A stretch of DNA of 64,000 nt from Candidatus Tokpelaia sp. JSC085 (GCA_003331005.1 QENC01000001.1:1-64000), one strand, 5' to 3'; numbered from the stretch's first letter, positions 1 to 12,584 are shown. A program made the numbers and translations. Notes: a model not told the origin generated them from the letters alone.

Positions 1-33
1 GGTGCTGGTATTGTTGCGAAAATTATTGAGTGA
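1..33 (+). CDS. tuf: Elongation factor Tu, last 10 codons (5' part outside window)
   Basis: The first 33 bases read in frame 1 as GAGIVAKIIE followed by TGA, which matches the conserved C-terminus of EF-Tu. EF-Tu is the GTPase that delivers aminoacyl-tRNA to the ribosome. The position just upstream of tRNA-Trp and secE-nusG is the usual place for a tuf copy in alphaproteobacteria and supports the call. Only the tail is present, so nothing can be said about the G domain. Confidence 0.85.
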   Translation, partial: GAGIVAKIIE

Positions 34-154
34 TCAAGTGAGTTTGAGAGGGTCTCCTGAAAAATTTGGATGATCAGATAACTGACATAAAAGTAGGGAA
101 TGAAAAGCATGAATGGTCAGAACATCCGCATTCGCCTCAAGGCATTTGATCAAA

Positions 155-231
<77 letters not shown>

Positions 232-350
232 TGTCATGTTAGCCTCATCGTTGGATTGACTAGAACTACAGCTAGAAAGTTATTGATTAATCAGTGCTAG
301 TAATGGATGTAGATTTTTTTTGTAAGAGGTGTTTTTTTTGCATGTAAGGC

Positions 351-379
351 TTGTATTTTTTGCATTGAAAGATTAAAAT
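351..379 (+). promoter_or_regulatory. Candidate sigma-70-type promoter for secE-nusG
   Basis: A -35-like TTGTAT at 351-356 and a -10-like TAAAAT at 374-379 are separated by exactly 17 nt, in the AT-rich gap between tRNA-Trp and secE. Spacing and composition are good, but the -35 is imperfect and the region is rich in T runs, so chance matches are likely. No operator was recognised. Confidence 0.35.
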
Positions 380-480
380 TGTGCGTTAATTTTGATGATG
401 ATAGTGCATGTTCGCTTGCTTTCTTTTTTTAGTTTCTATCATATAGAATGTCCGTATATGTGATAAAATCAGGTAGTTTG

Positions 481-696
481 ATGATATCAAAAGGTGGTAG
501 TCTGATTGCATTTTTTCGTCAGGTGCGTGCTGAGACCGCAAAAGTGGTTTGGCCAATACCGCGTGAAGTCAGGGTTTCTACTTTCGTGGTGCTGATCATG
601 GTTGTTTTTTCTGCCACATTTTTCTTTCTAGCTGATTTGGCAATATCTTTTGGCATTGGCGCCGGTATTAGTTTTCTAGGTAGTTTCTTTCATTAA
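481..696 (+). CDS. secE: Preprotein translocase subunit SecE
   Basis: SecE is the small essential subunit that clamps SecY in the SecYEG channel of the inner membrane. The protein has the conserved amphipathic segment FFRQVRAETAKVVWP followed by one C-terminal membrane helix rich in V, F and L. The open frame extends back to an ATG at 448. I chose the ATG at 481 because AGGT lies about 7 nt upstream, while nothing precedes 448, and because 71 residues is closer to the usual alphaproteobacterial length. nusG follows after 28 nt, as in most bacteria. Confidence 0.9.
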   Translation: MISKGGSLIAFFRQVRAETAKVVWPIPREVRVSTFVVLIMVVFSATFFFLADLAISFGIGAGISFLGSFFH

Positions 697-724
697 CTGT
701 TTATTCGTAAAAAAGGAAACATCT

Positions 725-1255
725 GTGGCATTTCGTTGGTATATCGTTCAGGCTTATGCGAATTTTGAAAAAAAAGTGGCTGAGGCGATTGAGAAAGAAG
801 CTCATCAAAAGGGATTCGGTTGCTTTTTGGAAAAGGTGTTGGTGCCGGTTGAGAAATGCGTAGAGGTTCGGCGCGGCCGGAAAGTGAATGCTGAACGGAA
901 GTTTTTCCCAGGCTATGTTCTGATCCGTGCAGACTTAAAAGATGACGTATACCATATGATAAAAAACATACCGAAAGTAATGGGATTTCTGGGGTTTGAT
1001 TATAAGCCTGTCCCGGTTTCTGATTGTGAAGTCGAGCAGATTCTGATGCACCTTAAAAAGGGTGTTGAGCATCCTGGATCGTCTGTCTTTTTTGAAGTTG
1101 GTGAGCAAGTCCGGGTTGCTGATGGTCCCTTTGCCTCTTTTAACGGTGTTGTCCAGGAAGTTGAGGAAGATCGCTTGCGCTTAAAAGTGGAGGTCTCTAT
1201 TTTTGGTAGAGCAACGCCGGTTGATCTTGAATTTAGTCAGGTTGAAAAACTTTAA
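725..1255 (+). CDS. nusG: Transcription termination/antitermination factor NusG
   Basis: NusG binds the RNA polymerase clamp, suppresses pausing, and links polymerase to Rho or to ribosomal protein S10. The 176-residue product has an N-terminal NGN domain starting RWYIVQAYANFEKKV and containing the FFPGYVLI core near residue 60. The C-terminal KOW domain begins VGEQVRVADGPFASFNG at about residue 125. The start is GTG at 725, preceded by an AAAAAGGAAA ribosome-binding site. The length is normal for the family. It is cotranscribed with secE and precedes rplK, the conserved order. Confidence 0.97.
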   Translation: MAFRWYIVQAYANFEKKVAEAIEKEAHQKGFGCFLEKVLVPVEKCVEVRRGRKVNAERKFFPGYVLIRADLKDDVYHMIKNIPKVMGFLGFDYKPVPVSDCEVEQILMHLKKGVEHPGSSVFFEVGEQVRVADGPFASFNGVVQEVEEDRLRLKVEVSIFGRATPVDLEFSQVEKL

Positions 1256-1358
1256 TTATTCTAAAATAATTTAGGGAGAGAGAAAGTGAAGTGTGTTCTT
1301 GCGATTCAGTGTCGTTTTTTTTATGTAAGTGCCATTCATTAGTTGAGGCAGAATCGAT

Positions 1359-1787
1359 ATGGCTAAGAAAGTTGCAGGCCAATTGAATATACAGGTATCC
1401 GCTGGAGCAGCAAATCCATCACCTCCAATTGGTCCTGCGTTGGGTCAACGTGGCATCAATATCATGGAATTCTGCAAGGCGTTTAATGCTGCTTCACAGG
1501 ATATGGAAAAGGGTTCTCCAGTTCCCGTGGTTATTACCTATTATCAGGATAAATCTTTCACTTTCGTGATGAAGACACCCCCTGTCAGTTTTTTTCTAAA
1601 AAAGGAGGCCAATTTAAAGGCTGGCTCTAAGGAGCCAGGCAAGCTGAGTGTTGGTCAGATCCGTCGTTATAGGATTCGTGCTATCGCAGAAAAAAAAATG
1701 CAAGATCTGAATGCACATGACATTGAAAAAGCGATGCTAATGATTGAGGGATCTGCCCGATCAATGGGATTGGAGGTAGTGGACTGA
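1359..1787 (+). CDS. rplK: 50S ribosomal protein L11
   Basis: L11 forms, with 23S rRNA, the GTPase-associated centre and is needed for stringent-response sensing by RelA-type enzymes. The 142-residue protein shows the proline-rich N-terminal signature [19 protein letters not shown] and the C-terminal rRNA-binding domain. Length and order (nusG, rplK, rplA) are typical. rplA starts 4 nt after the stop, so translation is likely coupled. Confidence 0.98.
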   Translation: MAKKVAGQLNIQVSAGAANPSPPIGPALGQRGINIMEFCKAFNAASQDMEKGSPVPVVITYYQDKSFTFVMKTPPVSFFLKKEANLKAGSKEPGKLSVGQIRRYRIRAIAEKKMQDLNAHDIEKAMLMIEGSARSMGLEVVD

Positions 1788-1791
1788 TATC

Positions 1792-2493
1792 ATGGTGAAG
1801 ATTACGAAAAAAATTAAAAAAATCAGTAAGGGCGTTGACAAAAAAAAGTTTTATGCATTGAGTGAAGCTGTAACCCTTGTTATAGATAGATGTGTCGCGC
1901 TTTTTGATGAGACTATTGAGATTGCTATGAATCTTGGTGTTGATGCCCGTCATGCTGATCAGATGGTACGTGGTGTTGTCAATTTACCAAATGGGACAGG
2001 TCGTGTTGTGCGGGTTGCTGTTTTTGCACGTGGTGAGAAGGCAGATGAGGCAAAGGTTGCTGGTGCTGATATTGTTGGTGCTGAAGACCTCTTCGAGATC
2101 GTAAATAGGGGGGGTATACTTGAGTTTGATCGTTGTATTGCTACGCCCGATATGATGCCTCTTGTTGCTCGTCTTGGAAAAATTCTTGGTCCGCGAGGCA
2201 TGATGCCGAATCCAAAAGTTGGTACGGTTACACCCAATGTTGCCAGTGCAGTCAGGGCTTCTAAGGGTGGAGCTGTTGAGTTTCGTGTAGAAAAAAATGG
2301 CATTATTCATGCTGGTGTTGGCAAAGCATCATTTGGAAGTAGACAGATTGTCGAGAATATCCGTGCTTTTACCTATGCAGTTGTCATGGCTAAGCCTGTT
2401 GGAGTAAAGGGTGAATATGTAAAACGTGTTGCTATTACATCAACTATGGGTATTGGTGTTAAAGTTGATGTTTCCTCGTTACGATCTTCTTGA
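1792..2493 (+). CDS. rplA: 50S ribosomal protein L1
   Basis: L1 builds the mobile stalk at the ribosomal E site and in many bacteria represses its own rplKA message. The 233-residue protein shows the family core [15 protein letters not shown] near residue 130 and the following KGG segment with the [14 protein letters not shown] strand. The lysine-rich N-terminus and length fit alphaproteobacterial L1. It starts 4 nt after rplK. A 335-nt gap separates it from rplJ. Confidence 0.98.
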   Translation: MVKITKKIKKISKGVDKKKFYALSEAVTLVIDRCVALFDETIEIAMNLGVDARHADQMVRGVVNLPNGTGRVVRVAVFARGEKADEAKVAGADIVGAEDLFEIVNRGGILEFDRCIATPDMMPLVARLGKILGPRGMMPNPKVGTVTPNVASAVRASKGGAVEFRVEKNGIIHAGVGKASFGSRQIVENIRAFTYAVVMAKPVGVKGEYVKRVAITSTMGIGVKVDVSSLRSS

Positions 2494-2828
2494 CAAGATT
2501 ATCTGATCTTACACATTTGATCTTCTTGGTATTTGGTAGATGGTGTTGGACTTTCTGGGTTTATTTTCTGGATCCGGAGGTGGTGGGGGTTCTGGAAATC
2601 TCTTGTTTAGAACTACAGATGGTGATGCGTTTTTGCTAGTTACTGGGTGTTGAACTATGGTTAAGCTATCCGGTGGCGGATCTGAAGTTTGATCGGGACG
2701 CACGGAAGGCAAAATAGAGTTTCTTGGATAAGAGTTCTATGGATTAGGTAGTTCATGCGAACTTGTCTTAATTAAGGTCATGTAAGATAACCTGAATAGG
2801 TTTGTTGTAGGATATGGAGTAGAGACAA
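2494..2828 (+). promoter_or_regulatory. Long rplJ leader region, possible L10 autoregulatory leader
   Basis: This 335-nt gap between rplA and rplJ has no credible gene; the reverse-strand open frame at 2509-2712 is a proline-rich shadow with no family likeness. In many bacteria the mRNA upstream of rplJ folds into a leader bound by the L10-L12 complex, which represses rplJL. Location and length fit such a leader. I could not confirm the diagnostic structure by eye, so the assignment rests on position. A GGAG at about 2816 serves the GTG start of rplJ. Confidence 0.3.
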
Positions 2829-3356
2829 GTGGATAAAGTGAAAAAACACGAATTTGTCACGTGGCTCAACGAGACCTTCAAGAAATCAGGTTCTGTGGTG
2901 GTGGCTCATTGTTCTGGTCTGACTGTAGCGCAAATGAACGAGCTTCGTTGCAGAATGCGGGAATCAGGTGGTTCCATAAAAATAGCAAGAAACAGCCTCG
3001 CTAGAATCGCTTTGCATGGTATTGAAGCGGAGGGAATGGCGGATTTGTTTACAGGACAAACACTTATTGCATATGCCTGTGATCCACTAGCAGCACCAAA
3101 GGTTACTGTCGATTTTACCAAGAGCAATGAAAAATTGGTCATACTTGGTGGTGCAATGGGGACAACCAGTCTCAATGTGGAAGGTGTTTTATCTTTAGCT
3201 TCATTGCCGTCGCTTAATGATTTGCGTGCAAGGTTGGTTGGGACAATATCCAGACCAGCTACCCGTATTATGCAGGTTTTAATAGATCCGGTTTCTAAAA
3301 TGGTTCAGATCTTTGAAGCTTTAGCACGGAAAGAGGAGGAGGAGATGGTAGCTTAA
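2829..3356 (+). CDS. rplJ: 50S ribosomal protein L10
   Basis: L10 anchors the L7/L12 dimers to the 23S rRNA at the base of the ribosomal stalk. The 175-residue protein has the N-terminal rRNA-binding domain with the [17 protein letters not shown] segment and a helical C-terminus that carries L12 dimers. Translation begins at GTG 2829 with GGAG upstream; homologues in the order commonly begin at the same residue. rplL follows after 53 nt. Confidence 0.97.
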   Translation: MDKVKKHEFVTWLNETFKKSGSVVVAHCSGLTVAQMNELRCRMRESGGSIKIARNSLARIALHGIEAEGMADLFTGQTLIAYACDPLAAPKVTVDFTKSNEKLVILGGAMGTTSLNVEGVLSLASLPSLNDLRARLVGTISRPATRIMQVLIDPVSKMVQIFEALARKEEEEMVA

Positions 3357-3409
3357 GGCTTTTTTCTCACTCAGTATCAAAATGTTATGTTCATTAAAGG
3401 AAAATAAAA

Positions 3410-3787
3410 ATGGCTGATCTCGAAAAGATCGTTGAAACTCTTTCTGATATGACTGTTCTGGAAGCTGCTGAGCTTTCCAAGATGCTTGAAGAAAAGTGGG
3501 GTGTTTCAGCAGCAGCTCCTGTTTCCAGTGTCGCTGTCGTTTCTGATCCTACTGGAGGTGTTACGATTGAGGAAAAGACTGACTTTGATATTATTCTAAC
3601 AGGAATTGGTGCTCAGAAGATTAACGTTATTAAGGAAGTTCGGACCATTACTGGCCTTGGTCTAAAGGAAGCTAAGGATCTGGTTGAAGGTGTCCCAAAA
3701 GCCATTAAAGAAGGTATAACTAAGGATGAAGCAGAGAAGATTAAGGCACAACTTGAGAAAGCTGGAGCCACGGTTGAGCTCAGGTAA
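3410..3787 (+). CDS. rplL: 50S ribosomal protein L7/L12
   Basis: L7/L12 dimers recruit and stimulate translational GTPases. The product is 125 residues. It has an N-terminal dimerisation helix region starting [18 protein letters not shown], an Ala/Val-rich hinge at about 35-50, and the C-terminal domain with the factor-binding helix [15 protein letters not shown]. An AAAGGAAAA ribosome-binding site precedes the ATG. A 187-nt gap without genes leads to rpoB. Confidence 0.98.
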   Translation: MADLEKIVETLSDMTVLEAAELSKMLEEKWGVSAAAPVSSVAVVSDPTGGVTIEEKTDFDIILTGIGAQKINVIKEVRTITGLGLKEAKDLVEGVPKAIKEGITKDEAEKIKAQLEKAGATVELR

Positions 3788-3974
3788 TTGATATCGATTT
3801 CTGGCGAGGTACTGACCGCTTCCCAAAGATCAAAGGTTAAAAGTCGTGATATTTTAGAAATCTCAAGATTATATTATGGAATGTCGAAATAATGCGTTGG
3901 TATAAAAGTCAGCGCAATGGAAGTCGGGTTCTGCAGTTTTTTTCTCTGTCAGGATCACAGATTGAGGAGCGAGA

Positions 3975-6900
3975 ATGGCTCAGACTCTTTCATTCAACGG
4001 TCGTAAACGTATACGTCGATTTTTTGGAAAAACACTTGAAGTAGCAGAGATGCCAAATCTCATCGAAGTTCAAAAGGCATCTTACGACCAATTCCTTATG
4101 ATTGAGGAAGCAGAAAATGGGCGCTCTGATGAGGGTTTGCAGGCCGTTTTTAATTCAGTATTTCCGATTACGGATTTTTTAGGCATTTCTATGCTTGAAT
4201 TTGTACGCTACGGGTTTGATTCTCCAAAATTTGATGTTGAAGAATGTCGTCAGCGTGATTTGACTTATTCAGTTCCGCTGAAGGTGACATTACGCCTAAT
4301 CGTTTTTGATGTTGATGAAGAGACAGGGTCCAAATCGATTAAGGATATAAAGGAGCAGGATGTTTATATGGGCGATATACCGCTCATGACAAACAACGGG
4401 ACCTTTATTGTCAATGGGACTGAACGTGTTATTGTTTCGCAGATGCATCGTTCGCCTGGCGTATTTTTTGATCACGACAAAGGTAAAACTCATCATTCAG
4501 GTAAATTGCTTTTTACGGCTCGTATCATTCCTTATCGTGGTTCTTGGCTTGATATAGAGTTTGATGCGAAAGATACCATTTACGCTCGTATTGATAGGCG
4601 TCGTAAAATTCCAGTGACAAGTTTACTGATGGCGCTTGGTATGGAGGGTCAGGAGATACTTTCCACCTATTATGATACTCTTGTTTATAAAAAAAATGAC
4701 GATGGCTGGCAGGTGTCTTATTCGCCAGAGCGTTTCAAGGGGATGAAACTAACAACGGATCTTATCGATGCTGATTCTGGAAAGGTCATGGCAGAGGCTG
4801 GATGTAAACTAACGGTACGGGCTGTAGGAGATCTCATCAAAAGAGGCTTAAAATTCATCAGGGTTACAGATGATGATCTTTATGGTTCTTATCTCGCAAC
4901 GGATATTGTCAATTACGAAACCGGTGAAATCTATCTCGAAGCCGGTGATGCAATTGATGAAAAAACATTGAAAGTGTTGCGTGATGCCAATGTTGATGAA
5001 ATCAGTATCCTAGATATCGATCATGTCAATGTGGGCGCTTATATGCGCAATACGCTTGCTGTCGATAAGAACGAAAGCCGACAGGATGCTTTGTTTGATG
5101 TTTATCGTGTCATGCGTCCGGGGGAGCCGCCAATCATAGAAACCGCTGAAGCAATGTTTCAATCTTTGTTTTTTGATCCGGAACGTTATGATCTATCAGC
5201 GGTTGGTCGTGTCAAGCTGAACATGCGACTTGGGCTTAATTGCCCAGACAGTCTTCGTGTCCTCCGCAAGGAAGATATTGTTGCTGTCATAAAACGGCTA
5301 GTTGAATTGCGTGATGGTCGTGGTGAGATTGATGATATTGATAATCTTGGGAATCGCCGTGTACGCTCAGTTGGCGAATTGATGGAAAATCAGTATCGGA
5401 TCGGCCTATTGCGTATGGAGCGTGCTATCAAGGAGCGTATGTCTTCAGTTGAGATCGATACTGTTATGCCACAGGATCTTATCAATGCTAAGCCTGCAGT
5501 AGCAGCAGTCCGTGAATTTTTCGGTTCATCGCAGCTCTCACAGTTTATGGATCAAACTAATCCGCTTTCAGAAATTACACACAAGCGTCGGCTTTCAGCC
5601 CTTGGTCCAGGTGGTTTGACCCGTGACCGAGCAGGCTTTGAGGTGCGTGATGTTCATCCAACTCATTATGGTCGCATCTGTCCGATTGAAACACCAGAAG
5701 GGCCAAATATCGGTCTTATTAATTCACTTGCTACTTTTGCGCGCGTCAACAAATATGGCTTTATTGAAAGCCCATATCGTAAAATTGTTAACGGCTTTGT
5801 AACGACAGAAGTCATTTATCTTTCGGCTATGGAAGAGGCACAACATTATGTGGCACAGGCCAATTCTTCACTGAATTCCAAAAATCGCTTTTCGGAGGAA
5901 TTTGTTGTCTGTCGGCATGCAGGTGGAGTTTTGATGGTACCGCGTGGTCAAGTTGATCTTATGGATGTTTCGCCAAAGCAGATTGTTTCAGTGGCAGCAG
6001 CTTTGATCCCATTTCTTGAAAATGATGATGCTAATCGAGCCCTGATGGGATCAAATATGCAGCGTCAGGCAGTCCCTTTGATACAGACAGAAGCGCCTTT
6101 TATCGGTACTGGAATGGAACCGGTCGTGGCTCGTGATTCTGGGGCCGCTATCGTGGCAAACCGGAGTGGTATTGTAGATCAGGTGGATGCAACTCGTATT
6201 GTTATTCGTGCAACGGATGATCTTGATCCCTCCCGGTCAGGGGTCGACATCTACCGCTTGCAAAAATTCCAGCGTTCGAACCAATCAACTTGTATTAATC
6301 AGCGTCCGCTCGTATGCGTTGGAGATCAAATTGAAAAGGGAGATATCATTGGTGATGGTCCTGCAACGGATCTTGGTGATCTTGCCCTTGGGCGCAATGT
6401 TCTTGTTGCATTTATGCCATGGAATGGATACAATTACGAAGATTCCATCTTGCTTTCTGAAAGAATTGTATCTGAGGATGTTTTTACCTCCATACATATT
6501 GAAGAATTTGAAATAGCGGCCCGTGATACTAAGCTTGGACCTGAAGAAATAACCCGTGATATTCCTAACGTTTCAGAGGAAACCTTGAGGAATCTTGATG
6601 AAGCCGGGATTGTCTATATCGGGGCCGAAGTACAGTCGGGTGATATTCTTGTTGGTAAGATCACCCCGAAGGGTGAAAGTCCAATGACCCCAGAGGAAAA
6701 GCTTTTGCGTGCAATTTTTGGCGAAAAAGCTTCTGATGTTCGGGATACTTCTATGCGTATGCCACCTGGTGCTTTTGGCACAGTTGTTGAAGTGCGTGTT
6801 TTTAACCGCCATGGTGTGGAAAAAGATGAGCGCGCTATGGCAATTGAACGTGAAGAAATTGAGCATCTTGCCAAAGATCGGAATGATGAGCAGTCGATTC

Positions 6901-8117
6901 TTGATCGTAATGTTTACAGTCGACTTCTCGATATGCTTCAGGGCCAATTTGCTATTGCAGGGCCTAAAGGTTTCAAGAAGGGTACGCGTCTTAATGAAGT
7001 TGTTATGAACTGGTACCCACGTTCACAATGGTGGCTTTTCTCTGTGGAAGATGAGAAGCTGCAGGAAAGAATCACAGCGCTGCGCAACCAGTATGATGAG
7101 TCTAGGAAACAACTGGAACAGATGTTTATGGATAAAGTTGAAAAGGTCCAGCGTGGTGATGAAATGCCACCAGGTGTTATGAAAATGGTCAAGGTTTTTG
7201 TTGCTGTAAAACGCAAGATTCAGCCAGGTGATAAGATGGCAGGACGCCATGGTAATAAGGGTGTTGTTTCGCGTATTTTGCCAATTGAAGATATGCCATT
7301 CTTAGAAGATGGGACTCAGGTTGATATAGTCCTTAATCCACTCGGTGTGCCAAGTCGTATGAATGTAGGTCAGATTCTAGAAACGCACCTTGGTTGGGCA
7401 TGTGCGGGTATGGGGAAACAGATAGGTGAACTTCTTGAAGCTTATAACCGCGACGGGAATGTTGAGATTTTACGTAACAAGATCAGTCGTATCATTCCTA
7501 ATGATGATCGCAACGAACCTGTTCGGTTTTATGATGATGAGAGCATTGTGCGTCTTGCCAATCAGATGAGATGTGGCATATCGATTGCTACTCCAGTTTT
7601 TGATGGCGCGCATGAAGCAGACATCAATATGGCACTTGAGGAAGCTGGATTGTCAACATCAGGTCAGGTTCCACTTTATGATGGGCGGACAGGTGAGCTA
7701 TTTGATCGACCGGTAACAGTAGGGTACATCTATATGCTAAAATTGCACCACTTGGTTGATGACAAGATTCACGCTCGTTCGATTGGCCCATATTCCCTAG
7801 TAACTCAACAGCCTCTAGGCGGAAAGGCGCAATTTGGCGGGCAGCGTTTCGGTGAAATGGAGGTATGGGCGCTTGAGGCTTATGGTGCAGCCTATACACT
7901 GCAGGAGATGCTGACTGTCAAATCAGATGATGTTGCAGGACGGACTAAGGTTTATGAGGCGATTGTCCGCGGTGATGACACATTTGAAGCTGGAATTCCC
8001 GAGAGCTTTAACGTTCTTGTCAAGGAAATGCGTTCTCTTGGTCTTGATGTTGAACTAGATGATACACGCGAACTGATGGTTCGGCAAAGGGTTATTACGG
8101 ATGTCCAGGGTCATTAA
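3975..8117 (+). CDS. rpoB: DNA-directed RNA polymerase subunit beta
   Basis: This is the beta subunit of RNA polymerase. The single 1380-residue frame is intact and of normal alphaproteobacterial length. The rifampicin-binding cluster (residues about 516-545) reads [16 protein letters not shown] followed by [13 protein letters not shown]. The positions equivalent to E. coli D516, H526 and S531 are unchanged, so the site looks drug-sensitive; threonine replaces N518, which I believe is usual in this class. The C-terminal [14 protein letters not shown] and [15 protein letters not shown] motifs are present. The ATG follows GAGGAGCGAGA. rpoC follows after 204 nt. Confidence 0.99.
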   Translation: MAQTLSFNGRKRIRRFFGKTLEVAEMPNLIEVQKASYDQFLMIEEAENGRSDEGLQAVFNSVFPITDFLGISMLEFVRYGFDSPKFDVEECRQRDLTYSVPLKVTLRLIVFDVDEETGSKSIKDIKEQDVYMGDIPLMTNNGTFIVNGTERVIVSQMHRSPGVFFDHDKGKTHHSGKLLFTARIIPYRGSWLDIEFDAKDTIYARIDRRRKIPVTSLLMALGMEGQEILSTYYDTLVYKKNDDGWQVSYSPERFKGMKLTTDLIDADSGKVMAEAGCKLTVRAVGDLIKRGLKFIRVTDDDLYGSYLATDIVNYETGEIYLEAGDAIDEKTLKVLRDANVDEISILDIDHVNVGAYMRNTLAVDKNESRQDALFDVYRVMRPGEPPIIETAEAMFQSLFFDPERYDLSAVGRVKLNMRLGLNCPDSLRVLRKEDIVAVIKRLVELRDGRGEIDDIDNLGNRRVRSVGELMENQYRIGLLRMERAIKERMSSVEIDTVMPQDLINAKPAVAAVREFFGSSQLSQFMDQTNPLSEITHKRRLSALGPGGLTRDRAGFEVRDVHPTHYGRICPIETPEGPNIGLINSLATFARVNKYGFIESPYRKIVNGFVTTEVIYLSAMEEAQHYVAQANSSLNSKNRFSEEFVVCRHAGGVLMVPRGQVDLMDVSPKQIVSVAAALIPFLENDDANRALMGSNMQRQAVPLIQTEAPFIGTGMEPVVARDSGAAIVANRSGIVDQVDATRIVIRATDDLDPSRSGVDIYRLQKFQRSNQSTCINQRPLVCVGDQIEKGDIIGDGPATDLGDLALGRNVLVAFMPWNGYNYEDSILLSERIVSEDVFTSIHIEEFEIAARDTKLGPEEITRDIPNVSEETLRNLDEAGIVYIGAEVQSGDILVGKITPKGESPMTPEEKLLRAIFGEKASDVRDTSMRMPPGAFGTVVEVRVFNRHGVEKDERAMAIEREEIEHLAKDRNDEQSILDRNVYSRLLDMLQGQFAIAGPKGFKKGTRLNEVVMNWYPRSQWWLFSVEDEKLQERITALRNQYDESRKQLEQMFMDKVEKVQRGDEMPPGVMKMVKVFVAVKRKIQPGDKMAGRHGNKGVVSRILPIEDMPFLEDGTQVDIVLNPLGVPSRMNVGQILETHLGWACAGMGKQIGELLEAYNRDGNVEILRNKISRIIPNDDRNEPVRFYDDESIVRLANQMRCGISIATPVFDGAHEADINMALEEAGLSTSGQVPLYDGRTGELFDRPVTVGYIYMLKLHHLVDDKIHARSIGPYSLVTQQPLGGKAQFGGQRFGEMEVWALEAYGAAYTLQEMLTVKSDDVAGRTKVYEAIVRGDDTFEAGIPESFNVLVKEMRSLGLDVELDDTRELMVRQRVITDVQGH

Positions 8118-8321
8118 TTGTTTTATCCAGGAAATGGCAATATAAAGTTGCTTTGTAGATAGCTTTGACTTTGACTGAATTAAAGCAATATGAGAATCTT
8201 TCCTTGTCGTAGTCTTAACGGTAACGGCTGTTAAGCTTCCATGTCACTCATTGCAGAATACTCAATTGGATATAGGAAAAATCATTGCAACCAGGTTTAA
8301 AAGAGTTTCAAGGAGAACGGC

Positions 8322-11300
8322 ATGAAGCAAGAGATCATGAATCTTTTTAATCTTCAGGTGCCTGCACAAATGTTTGATTCGATCCGGATTTCAATTGCAA
8401 GTCCGGAGAAGATTCTTTCTTGGTCGTACGGTGAAATAAAAAAACCGGAGACCATTAACTATCGGACATTTAAGCCGGAACGTGAGGGTCTTTTCTGCTC
8501 GCGGATTTTTGGTCCTATTAAAGACTATGAGTGTCTGTGCGGCAAATACAAGCGCATGAAATACAAGGGTATCATTTGTGAAAAATGCGGTGTTGAAGTT
8601 ACTCTTTCGCGTGTGCGCCGTGAGCGCATGGGTCACATAGAGCTTGCCGCTCCGGTTGCACATATCTGGTTTCTGAAATCTTTGCCAAGTCGTATTGGTG
8701 TGCTTCTGGATATGACTCTCAAAGAGATTGAGAGGATTCTGTATTTTGAAAACTATGTTGTGACAGAACCGGGTCTGACACCACTAAAGATCAATCAGTT
8801 GCTCTCAGAAGAAGAGTATCTTATGGCAATTGAGCAATTTGGGGAAGACCAGTTTACAGCCCTGATTGGTGCGGAGGCAATTTATGAGATTCTTGCCTCA
8901 ATGGAGCTTGAAACGATTGCAAGCAATCTTCGCAGCGAGCTTGGGGAAACAACGTCTGAAGTCAAGCAGAAGAAGTTGATGAAGCGCCTCAAGATTGTTG
9001 AGAATTTTCTCGAATCAGGGAACCGACCTGAGTGGATGATAATGAAAATTATTCCTGTCATCCCACCGGATCTTCGGCCACTTGTGCCGCTGGATGGTGG
9101 TCGTTTCGCTACATCTGATCTCAATGATCTCTACCGTCGTGTCATCAATCGTAACAACCGTCTGAAGCGGTTGCTTGAACTGCGCGCGCCAGGTATTATC
9201 ATTCGTAACGAAAAGCGGATGTTGCAGGAAGCCGTTGATGCATTGTTTGATAATGGACGCCGTGGCCGTATTATTACCGGTGCTAACAAAAGACCTCTGA
9301 AATCGCTTTCTGATATGCTCAAAGGAAAGCAAGGACGTTTCCGTCAGAATCTGCTTGGAAAACGCGTTGATTATTCGGGTCGTTCAGTGATCGTAACAGG
9401 GCCGGAGTTGAAACTCCATCAGTGTGGGCTGCCAAAGAAAATGGCACTTGAGCTGTTTAAGCCCTTCATTTATGCGCGGCTGGATGCCAAGGGTTTCTCT
9501 TCAACAGTTAAGCAGGCGAAAAAACTGGTTGAAAAGGAGCACCCAGAAGTCTGGGATATTTTGGATGAGGTGATCCGTGAGCATCCGGTACTGCTGAACC
9601 GTGCTCCGACCCTTCATCGGCTTGGGATTCAAGCTTTTGAACCAGTGCTTGTTGAGGGCAAGGCCATCCAGCTACACCCATTGGTATGTACGGCATTTAA
9701 TGCGGATTTTGACGGTGATCAGATGGCTGTGCATGTGCCACTATCGCTTGAAGCACAATTGGAAGCCCGCGTTCTGATGATGTCCACCAACAATATCCTC
9801 CATCCGGCTAATGGAACGCCAATCATCGTACCTTCGCAGGATATGGTGTTAGGCCTTTACTATCTTTCGATAGCATCTGAAAAAGAGCAAGGGGAAGGCA
9901 TGATTTTTGCCGATATGGGTGAGTTACAGCATGCTCTTGAAAACAAGATTGTTTCCTTACACACTAAGATAAAGGGTCGCTATCGATCCGTTGATGAACG
10001 AGGAAACTCTGTCTCCAAAGTGTTTGATACAACGCCGGGCCGTATGATTATCGGTGAGCTTTTACCAAAAAATGCCGCTGTTCCATTTGAAATTGTCAAT
10101 CAAGAAATGACGAAGAGGAACATTTCCGGAATGATTGATCACGTCTATCGACATTGTGGCCAGAAGCAAACGGTTATCTTCTGCGACCAGATCATGCAGC
10201 TGGGTTTTTCCTATGCATGTCGTTCTGGTATTTCCTTTGGTAAGGATGACATGGTTATTCCTGAAAAGAAAGCAGAGCTCGTTGCTGCAACTGAGAGACT
10301 GGCAACAGAATATGAACAGCAGTATAATGATGGTCTTATTACCCAGGGAGAGAAGTATAATAAGATTGTTGATGCTTGGGGTAAATGTACTGATCGCATT
10401 GCTGAAGAAATGATGAACCGTATTCAAGCAGTTGAGTTTGATATGCACGGTGGGCAACAGAAACCAATGAACTCGATTTACATGATGTCACATTCGGGAG
10501 CACGTGGGTCAGCCAATCAGATGAAACAGCTTGCCGGGATGCGTGGGTTAATGGCCAAACCATCGGGAGAAATTATTGAAACGCCGATTATTTCGAATTT
10601 CAAAGAAGGATTGACCGTAAATGAGTATTTTAACTCCACACACGGCGCACGTAAAGGGCTTGCGGATACGGCTCTCAAGACAGCAAATTCAGGTTATTTG
10701 ACCCGTCGTTTGGTGGATGTTGCACAGGATGCGATTATTTCTGAGGTTGATTGTGGTACCGAGAAAGGTCTCACAATGCAGGCTATTGTTGACGCAGGTC
10801 AAGTTGTTGCTTCGCTTGGACAACGTGTACTTGGACGAACGGCTCTGACCAATGTTCTCCACCCTGTAACAGGTACAGTAATCATTGATAGTAACCGCAT
10901 GATTGAAGAAGCTGACATCATCACAATAGAAAATGCTGGTATCCAGTCAGTGCAGATTCGGTCTGCTTTGACCTGTGAAACGCGGTTTGGTGTCTGTTCT
11001 AAGTGCTATGGGCGTGACCTTGCACGTGGTACGCCTGTCAATCAGGGTGAGGCCGTTGGCGTGATTGCTGCCCAGTCAATTGGTGAACCAGGGACCCAGC
11101 TGACCATGCGTACTTTCCATCTTGGTGGTACCGCTCAGGTCGTTGATTCCTCTTATCTAGAAGCTTCTTACGAAGGTCGGGTTGAACTGAGAAACCGTAA
11201 CGTGGTACGTGATTCAGAAGGACGTCTCGTGGTTATGGGCCGTAATATGGCGATTGTTATCAAAGACGAAAGTGGGAAAGAACGTGCGGCACATCGTATC

Positions 11301-12509
11301 ACCTATGGTGCACGTCTTTTTCTGGATGATGGTGATAATGTAAAATGTGGTCAAAGAATTGCAGAGTGGGATCCCTATACCCGTCCAATTATGACAGAAG
11401 TAGAAGGCTATGTTGCCTTTGAAGATATGGTCGCAGGTCTTTCAGTTTCGGAAACAGCGGATGAGTCGACAGGGATTACAAAACGTCAGGTTATAGACTG
11501 GAGGGCAAACCCGCGTGGTTCTGAGCTCAAACCTGCTGTTGTCATCAAGGATAAAAAAGGGAAAATTGCCAGATTAATCAAAGGTGGTGAAGCACGTTAC
11601 ATGATATCGGTCGATACTCTTCTGTCACTTGATCCTGGCACCTATGTGAAAGCAGGTGATGTTATTGCCCGTTTATCTATGGAAAGCACGAAAACAAAGG
11701 ATATTACCGGTGGGTTACCGCGTGTAGCGGAGCTTTTTGAAGCCCGTCGTCCGAAGGACCATGCGGTTATCTCCGATATTGGTGGCACTGTCCGTTTTGG
11801 TCGTGATTACAAAAACAAGCGTCGTATTGTTATTGAACCAACTGATGATACAGTTGAACCAGTTGAATATTTGATTCCAAAAGGTAGGCCGTTTCATCTG
11901 CAAGATGGTGATCAGATTGAAAAAGGCGATTACATTCTTGACGGGAATCCAGCACCTCATGATATTCTTGCAATTAAGGGCATTGAGGCGCTTGCTTCCT
12001 ATCTTGTAAATGAGATTCAGGAAGTTTACCGGTTACAGGGTGTATTGATCAATGATAAGCATATTGAAGTGATTGTGCGACAGATGCTGCAGAAGATTGA
12101 GGTTACGGATTCTGGTGATTCTAACTATATTCTAGGTGATCATGTGGACCGAATCGAGTTTGAGGAAATCAACGAGCGGCTTCTTGAGGAAGATAAAAGG
12201 CCAGCAGTTGGTAATCCGATACTGCTTGGCATTACCAAAGCATCATTGCAGACACCATCCTTTGTTTCTGCTGCGTCCTTTCAGGAGACAACACGTGTGC
12301 TTACAGAAGCAGCTGTTGCTGGCAAGATTGATACATTGCAAGGGCTCAAGGAAAATGTCATCGTCGGACGACTTATCCCTGCAGGCACCGGGGGTAAAGC
12401 TGCCCATATTCGCCGGATTGCTACCATCCGTGATGATCTAATTGTCGATGAACACCGTAAGACAATCAGTGCTGAACCGGTTAATACTATGCTGGCTGAT
12501 TTGCATTAA
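8322..12509 (+). CDS. rpoC: DNA-directed RNA polymerase subunit beta'
   Basis: This is the catalytic clamp subunit of RNA polymerase, 1395 residues and uninterrupted. An N-terminal zinc site is formed by CLCGKY and CEKCG (residues about 71-90). The Mg2+-binding [10 protein letters not shown] motif is at about residues 460-469. A second zinc cluster with [15 protein letters not shown] lies near residue 890, and the trigger-loop region with [18 protein letters not shown] follows. The start is ATG after AAGGAGAACGGC. Related genomes usually continue with rpsL-rpsG-fusA, but here the next gene is a convergent recG pseudogene. Confidence 0.99.
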   Translation: MKQEIMNLFNLQVPAQMFDSIRISIASPEKILSWSYGEIKKPETINYRTFKPEREGLFCSRIFGPIKDYECLCGKYKRMKYKGIICEKCGVEVTLSRVRRERMGHIELAAPVAHIWFLKSLPSRIGVLLDMTLKEIERILYFENYVVTEPGLTPLKINQLLSEEEYLMAIEQFGEDQFTALIGAEAIYEILASMELETIASNLRSELGETTSEVKQKKLMKRLKIVENFLESGNRPEWMIMKIIPVIPPDLRPLVPLDGGRFATSDLNDLYRRVINRNNRLKRLLELRAPGIIIRNEKRMLQEAVDALFDNGRRGRIITGANKRPLKSLSDMLKGKQGRFRQNLLGKRVDYSGRSVIVTGPELKLHQCGLPKKMALELFKPFIYARLDAKGFSSTVKQAKKLVEKEHPEVWDILDEVIREHPVLLNRAPTLHRLGIQAFEPVLVEGKAIQLHPLVCTAFNADFDGDQMAVHVPLSLEAQLEARVLMMSTNNILHPANGTPIIVPSQDMVLGLYYLSIASEKEQGEGMIFADMGELQHALENKIVSLHTKIKGRYRSVDERGNSVSKVFDTTPGRMIIGELLPKNAAVPFEIVNQEMTKRNISGMIDHVYRHCGQKQTVIFCDQIMQLGFSYACRSGISFGKDDMVIPEKKAELVAATERLATEYEQQYNDGLITQGEKYNKIVDAWGKCTDRIAEEMMNRIQAVEFDMHGGQQKPMNSIYMMSHSGARGSANQMKQLAGMRGLMAKPSGEIIETPIISNFKEGLTVNEYFNSTHGARKGLADTALKTANSGYLTRRLVDVAQDAIISEVDCGTEKGLTMQAIVDAGQVVASLGQRVLGRTALTNVLHPVTGTVIIDSNRMIEEADIITIENAGIQSVQIRSALTCETRFGVCSKCYGRDLARGTPVNQGEAVGVIAAQSIGEPGTQLTMRTFHLGGTAQVVDSSYLEASYEGRVELRNRNVVRDSEGRLVVMGRNMAIVIKDESGKERAAHRITYGARLFLDDGDNVKCGQRIAEWDPYTRPIMTEVEGYVAFEDMVAGLSVSETADESTGITKRQVIDWRANPRGSELKPAVVIKDKKGKIARLIKGGEARYMISVDTLLSLDPGTYVKAGDVIARLSMESTKTKDITGGLPRVAELFEARRPKDHAVISDIGGTVRFGRDYKNKRRIVIEPTDDTVEPVEYLIPKGRPFHLQDGDQIEKGDYILDGNPAPHDILAIKGIEALASYLVNEIQEVYRLQGVLINDKHIEVIVRQMLQKIEVTDSGDSNYILGDHVDRIEFEEINERLLEEDKRPAVGNPILLGITKASLQTPSFVSAASFQETTRVLTEAAVAGKIDTLQGLKENVIVGRLIPAGTGGKAAHIRRIATIRDDLIVDEHRKTISAEPVNTMLADLH

Positions 12510-12555
12510 CTCTCACATGGAGACCTCATTCATGCGCAAGCTAGCCATTTTTAAG

Positions 12556-12584
12556 AGAGACAGAACCGAACCTATCCTGTCTCT
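12556..12584 (+). terminator. Inverted repeat after rpoC, possible weak terminator
   Basis: An 8-bp perfect stem AGAGACAG/CTGTCTCT with a 13-nt loop lies 47 nt after the rpoC stop. A second imperfect hairpin (TGTGCA...TGCACA) follows at 12601-12627. Neither is followed by a run of T, so intrinsic termination is uncertain. They could instead mark 3' end processing or be chance structures between the convergent rpoC and recG remnant. Confidence 0.3.

Noticed and set aside
2509-2712. Proline-rich reverse-strand frame in the rplJ leader
   Set aside because: Low-complexity composition, no ribosome-binding site and no family resemblance.
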